From an uncultured Bacilli bacterium (GTDB taxonomy: Bacteria; Bacillota_I; Bacilli_A; RF39; UBA660): DNA of 16,776 nucleotides. The stretch lies in contig CANQKU010000010.1 of the NCBI GenBank assembly GCA_947624535.1, positions 1 through 16,776 of the forward strand. Reading direction: 5' to 3'. Position numbers and translations under genes: made by a program. Shown one piece after another: positions 13,910 to 16,776 of the stretch; the first letter of the stretch is position 1; every line of letters starts with the position of its first letter. A model generated the notes under the pieces. The model was not told the DNA's origin, searched no databases, and saw only the letters and a program-made list of their open reading frames with translations.

Positions 13910-14929
13910 TTACTTTAAAACATCATAGTATTTATTTTTAGCAAATGTTATAGAAACTTTTGTATACTCATTATAAATAGAATTAATTTCTATCTTATGT
14001 CCTAATTTAGTACACATATTTTTAGCTATAAATAATCCCATCCCAGTAGATTTATTAGTATTTCTTCCATTTTCTCCAGTAAAAGATTTATCAAATACTT
14101 GTTTTAAATCCGACTTCTTTATTCCAATACCGTTATCTTCTATTATTAAGATAGTTTTATCTAAATAATCTTCAACTGATATTTTTATATATGAGTTTTT
14201 AATATTTCTTTTATACTTAATACTATTATTAATTATTTGACCTAAAATAAACTCTAGCCATTTAGCATCAGTTAACACTTTATAATTAGAATTTTCTACA
14301 ATATAATCTATTTTATTTTCTAATAAGTAATTAATATTATTAAGACCAACATTCTTAATAACTTTAGATAAATTAACTTCTTTTATTAGATAATCTTTCT
14401 CAGCAGTCTCACTTCTAACATAATAAAGAATTTGTTCTACATAATCTTCTAATCTTTTTAATTGTAATTTAGTTTGTTTATCAAATTTATCTTTATGATT
14501 ATTACTCATTAAAATTAAACTAGATAGAGGAATTTTAACTTCATGGATCCACATTTCAATATAGTCTTTAAATTCTTCTGAATTATCTTTAATTAATCTT
14601 ACATTTTCAGTCATTGACTTATTAATTTCATATAGTGCTTGATATAGTAATTCTCCTTCATAAAACTCAGGTCTAGATAAAGTTTCTAATACTAAATAAC
14701 TTTTATCAAGTAAAGAAATATTATTAATTAGATTTGTATAAAAAGATTTTTTTCTAAAATAGGGGATAAAAAAAATAAGTAAAAAACAACTAATATATAT
14801 AAATGTTGTTGATATGATAACTTGTTTATCTATTTTAAAAGCTAAAAATATAAGTAAATTAATAATATAACAAATAATAATTAAAAAAATTTTATATAAA
14901 TTATCTTTACAATAACTACCTAACTTCAT
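13910..14929 (-). CDS. bceS: BceS-type intramembrane-sensing histidine kinase
   Basis: This is a 339-aa sensor kinase. It has two N-terminal TM helices (about 13-31 and 37-57) with almost no external loop, the mark of intramembrane-sensing kinases that rely on a BceAB-type transporter for input. The dimerisation domain has MWIHEVKIPLSSL with the phospho-acceptor His129. The ATPase domain shows the N box (ILGQIINNSIKYK), a G1 box (IEDNGIGI), an F-box region (VFDKSFTGENG) and a G2 box (STGMGLFIAK). Its ATG overlaps the response-regulator stop as ATGA, so both are translated together. It should phosphorylate the neighbouring regulator when the transporter detects peptide antibiotic. Confidence 0.93.
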   Translation of the reverse strand: MKLGSYCKDNLYKIFLIIICYIINLLIFLAFKIDKQVIISTTFIYISCFLLIFFIPYFRKKSFYTNLINNISLLDKSYLVLETLSRPEFYEGELLYQALYEINKSMTENVRLIKDNSEEFKDYIEMWIHEVKIPLSSLILMSNNHKDKFDKQTKLQLKRLEDYVEQILYYVRSETAEKDYLIKEVNLSKVIKNVGLNNINYLLENKIDYIVENSNYKVLTDAKWLEFILGQIINNSIKYKRNIKNSYIKISVEDYLDKTILIIEDNGIGIKKSDLKQVFDKSFTGENGRNTNKSTGMGLFIAKNMCTKLGHKIEINSIYNEYTKVSITFAKNKYYDVLK

Positions 14930-15594
14930 AATAAAATATATCCCATTCCTTTTCTAGTATCAATAATATTTTCATAGCCAATTTCTTTTAGTTTATTTCT
15001 TAATCTATTAATATTTACTGTTAAAGTATTATCACTAATATAGTCAGTAGTATCCCAAATAGCCGTTATTAATTCATCTCTAGTTACAATTTTATTTTGA
15101 TGATTTATTAAATAAGAAAAGATAATTATTTCATTTTTAGTTAAGATTATTTCTTTATCATTATTTTTAATAGTTCCCTTAGTAATATCAAATTTTAAAT
15201 TCTTATAAGTTAAAATATTATTATTGTAATTTGTATTAACTCTTTTTAAGATAGCTCCAATTCTTAAGAGTAAAATATTTGGATTATAGGGTTTAGTAAT
15301 ATAGTCATCAGCTCCATAAGAAATAGATAAAGCTTCATTTATTTCTGAAGTGATACTAGTTACCATAATTACAGGAATATTAACTTCTTTTCTTAATTTC
15401 TTTAAAAGAATATCACCATTTATATAAGGAATATTTATATCAAGTAAAATTAAGTCTGGAGCAACTTTTAATATTTCAGATAAAGCATTTTTAAAATCTT
15501 TTAAAATAACTGCTTCATAATTATTATTTTCTAATAGATTTGCTAATTCATTACATATTGCTTTATCATCTTCAACTATCATTATTTTACTCAT
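14926..15594 (-). CDS. bceR: BceR-type OmpR-family response regulator
   Basis: This is a 222-aa regulator. The receiver domain has the acidic pair Asp9/Asp10 (VEDD), phospho-acceptor Asp52 (LLDINIP), Thr79 in MVTS and Lys101 (ITKPY). The C-terminal winged helix (about 125-222) has ILTKNEIIIFSYLI, the recognition region ISDNTLTVNINRLRNKL and a DTRKGMGYIL hairpin. It is the first gene of the bceRS pair. An exact copy of the palindrome upstream of bceA lies 50 bp before its start, so it probably activates its own transcription as well as bceAB-vanZ. Confidence 0.94.
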   Translation of the reverse strand: MSKIMIVEDDKAICNELANLLENNNYEAVILKDFKNALSEILKVAPDLILLDINIPYINGDILLKKLRKEVNIPVIMVTSITSEINEALSISYGADDYITKPYNPNILLLRIGAILKRVNTNYNNNILTYKNLKFDITKGTIKNNDKEIILTKNEIIIFSYLINHQNKIVTRDELITAIWDTTDYISDNTLTVNINRLRNKLKEIGYENIIDTRKGMGYILL

Positions 15595-15614
15595 AATATC
15601 ACCACATTACATTT

Positions 15615-15620
15615 ATTATA
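15615..15620 (-). promoter_or_regulatory. -10 box of the bceRS promoter
   Basis: Read on the minus strand, TATAAT lies at 15620-15615. There is no good -35 box: the sequence 17 bp upstream is GATAAT. The operator ends 23 bp upstream of the -10, directly next to the -35 position, which fits an activator-dependent promoter. The ribosome site GGTG follows before the ATG at 15594. Confidence 0.6.
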
Positions 15621-15643
15621 ACACTAATAATTTTTCTATTATC

Positions 15644-15657
15644 TTACAATTTTGTAA
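15644..15657. promoter_or_regulatory. Predicted BceR operator upstream of bceR
   Basis: TTACAATTTTGTAA is identical to the site at 13894-13907, again just past the stop codon of the preceding gene (the ABC-2 permease ends at 15660). It implies autoregulation of bceRS. Confidence 0.8.
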
Positions 15658-15659
15658 TG

Positions 15660-16289
15660 TTAAAATTCTTTTTTTTCAAATATTTTTACAGATATTTTAT
15701 AAGAAGCATACACCATAATAATAGTAATTACTATTAAAATTAGGATAAAATAATCTTCTAAAAAAGATAGGCTATTTATAATAGATGAAAGATCTATATA
15801 ACCTGCAATTACACTTCCTATAATAGCTATACCAAAAATAATTAAAAATATACTAATTCGTGCTTTTTCAATACCAAATTTATAAATAATTGGATACATA
15901 AAAGTTAAAACTAATAAGGTTGCAGCTACTTCTAATAAATTTGTTATTAAGATTTGTTCATAATTAGTTTGATTATTTTTATAAGCAATAATAAAAGATA
16001 AAATAATTGTAATTATAGAGATAATAGAAGTCATTAAAATAGTTGTTATATATTTTGATTTTACACTATTTTTTCTTCCATTAGGAAATGAAATAGAGTA
16101 GGTATCCCAATTATTATAATTATCATAACTAAATGTTGACATCATAATAATTACACTTATAAATGGTAAAATAAATGATATATCCATCTTATTCATTAGA
16201 CCCATTACAGTATATAAAACAAGTAATATTCCAATTAATTTAAAATTACTTTTAATCATAGCTAAATCTTTCTTTATAAATCCAATCAT
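15660..16289 (-). CDS. ABC-2 type transporter permease
   Basis: This is a 209-aa membrane protein with six hydrophobic segments. It resembles the ABC-2 permeases of small exporters often paired with GntR/YtrA-type regulators: an N-terminal KKDLAMIK, then the family motif SYDNYNNWDTYSISFPNGRK (about residues 54-73) followed by SVKSKYI, and a short cytoplasmic C-terminus. Its ATG overlaps the TAA of the upstream ATPase gene as TAATG, so the two are translationally coupled and form one exporter. The substrate is unknown; related pairs export peptides or respond to wall antibiotics. No terminator separates it from the bceRS promoter. Confidence 0.85.
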   Translation of the reverse strand: MIGFIKKDLAMIKSNFKLIGILLVLYTVMGLMNKMDISFILPFISVIIMMSTFSYDNYNNWDTYSISFPNGRKNSVKSKYITTILMTSIISIITIILSFIIAYKNNQTNYEQILITNLLEVAATLLVLTFMYPIIYKFGIEKARISIFLIIFGIAIIGSVIAGYIDLSSIINSLSFLEDYFILILIVITIIMVYASYKISVKIFEKKEF

Positions 16290-16776
16290 TATTTTTCTCC
16301 TTTAATCATTAAAATCATAAGTTCATCTAAAGTTGTTTTATCAATTATTTTAATATCGTATTTTTCTTTAAAAGTTAATTTATTTTCTACTAAAACTTCA
16401 TATTCATATTTTTCTTTTTTATATTTTAGATAATCTTTCTTATCTATTTTTTTAAATTCTTTTTCCGTACATTTTGCTATTCCATATTGATCTAATAATT
16501 CATTAGTTGGCTTAGATAAGATAATTTCTCCATTATTAATAAAAGTTATATAGTCTGCGATATGTTCTAAGTCAGTAGTAATGTGACTAGAAAGTAGGAT
16601 AGAGCAGTCATCTTTTTCTAAGATATTTTGAAATATTTCTGTAATTTCAGCACGTGCTATAGGGTCAAGATTAGAAGTAGGTTCATCTAATATTAAAAGT
16701 TTAGGATGATGAGATAGGGCGGTTGCTATTTCTAACTTTTTTCTCATTCCTTTTGAAAAAGTTTTAATTTGTTTTT
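16289..16776 (-). CDS. ABC transporter ATP-binding protein, 3' part
   Basis: The gene runs off the right edge. The frame is open across the edge, and the ATG at 16747 is internal: it lies in the signature region TFSKGMRKKLEIATAL. Visible motifs are the signature SKGM (a variant of LSGGQ), Walker B LLILDEP followed by TSNLDP, and the switch His in LSSHITTDLEHIADY. The C-terminal 70 residues form a Lys/Glu-rich domain common in ABC-2 ATPases of this exporter class. Walker A and the start lie outside the window. It pairs with the overlapping permease. Confidence 0.92.
   Translation of the reverse strand, partial: KQIKTFSKGMRKKLEIATALSHHPKLLILDEPTSNLDPIARAEITEIFQNILEKDDCSILLSSHITTDLEHIADYITFINNGEIILSKPTNELLDQYGIAKCTEKEFKKIDKKDYLKYKKEKYEYEVLVENKLTFKEKYDIKIIDKTTLDELMILMIKGEK

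Noticed and set aside
1..16776. CRISPR arrays, tRNA or rRNA genes
   Set aside because: No regularly spaced repeats, no cloverleaf-like segments and no rRNA-like blocks were seen in the intergenic regions, which are short and AT-rich.

Overview
The window is very AT-rich DNA from a low-GC Gram-positive bacterium, most likely an uncultured gut-type member of the Bacilli/Erysipelotrichia side of Bacillota. Reasons: AGGAGG-like ribosome sites, UGA used as a stop with Trp read from UGG (standard code, not Mycoplasma code), a SpoVE/FtsW-type wall polymerase, a Bce-type antimicrobial-peptide detoxification module and a VanZ-like protein. These imply a peptidoglycan wall. The exact taxon cannot be fixed from the sequence.

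Layout. (1) 1-1840: a short plus-strand operon with its own promoter and terminator, encoding a 54-aa pilin-like peptide, a TadE-like pseudopilin and a TadZ/CpaE-like protein; the rest of a Tad-type pilus is presumably to the left. (2) 1843-2643, minus: a ZIP-family metal transporter. (3) 2760-6595: a SpoVE/FtsW gene split by a 2.75-kb mobile element. (4) 6675-10373: mtaB, recD2 and a small membrane protein, closed by a strong terminator. (5) 10404-15594, minus: vanZ-like, bceB, bceA, then a bceS/bceR two-component system. (6) 15660-16776, minus: an ABC-2 permease and the 3' part of its ATPase, which runs off the right edge.

The main discovery candidate is region 3. The SEDS gene stops at codon 331, exactly at the conserved IPVTG motif. 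The missing VTLPFLSYGGSS tail lies in the next 94 bases after a large serine recombinase gene. Deleting 3752-6501 rejoins both parts in frame into a 361-aa protein. The reconstructed empty site (attB) and circle junction (attP) are each short imperfect palindromes centred on the same GG dinucleotide, as expected for a serine integrase. The element carries a RelB/DinJ antitoxin, a RelE/ParE toxin with an in-frame amber stop, a 44-aa basic protein and the recombinase, and nothing for conjugation or replication. This recalls skin-type elements that split sporulation genes and are excised by a large serine recombinase, but regulated excision is a hypothesis here.

The right half forms an envelope-stress island. 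BceS/BceR probably senses peptide-antibiotic transport by BceAB and activates two promoters through an identical palindrome, TTACAATTTTGTAA, found upstream of both bceA and bceR. A VanZ-like gene is the last gene of the bceAB transcript.
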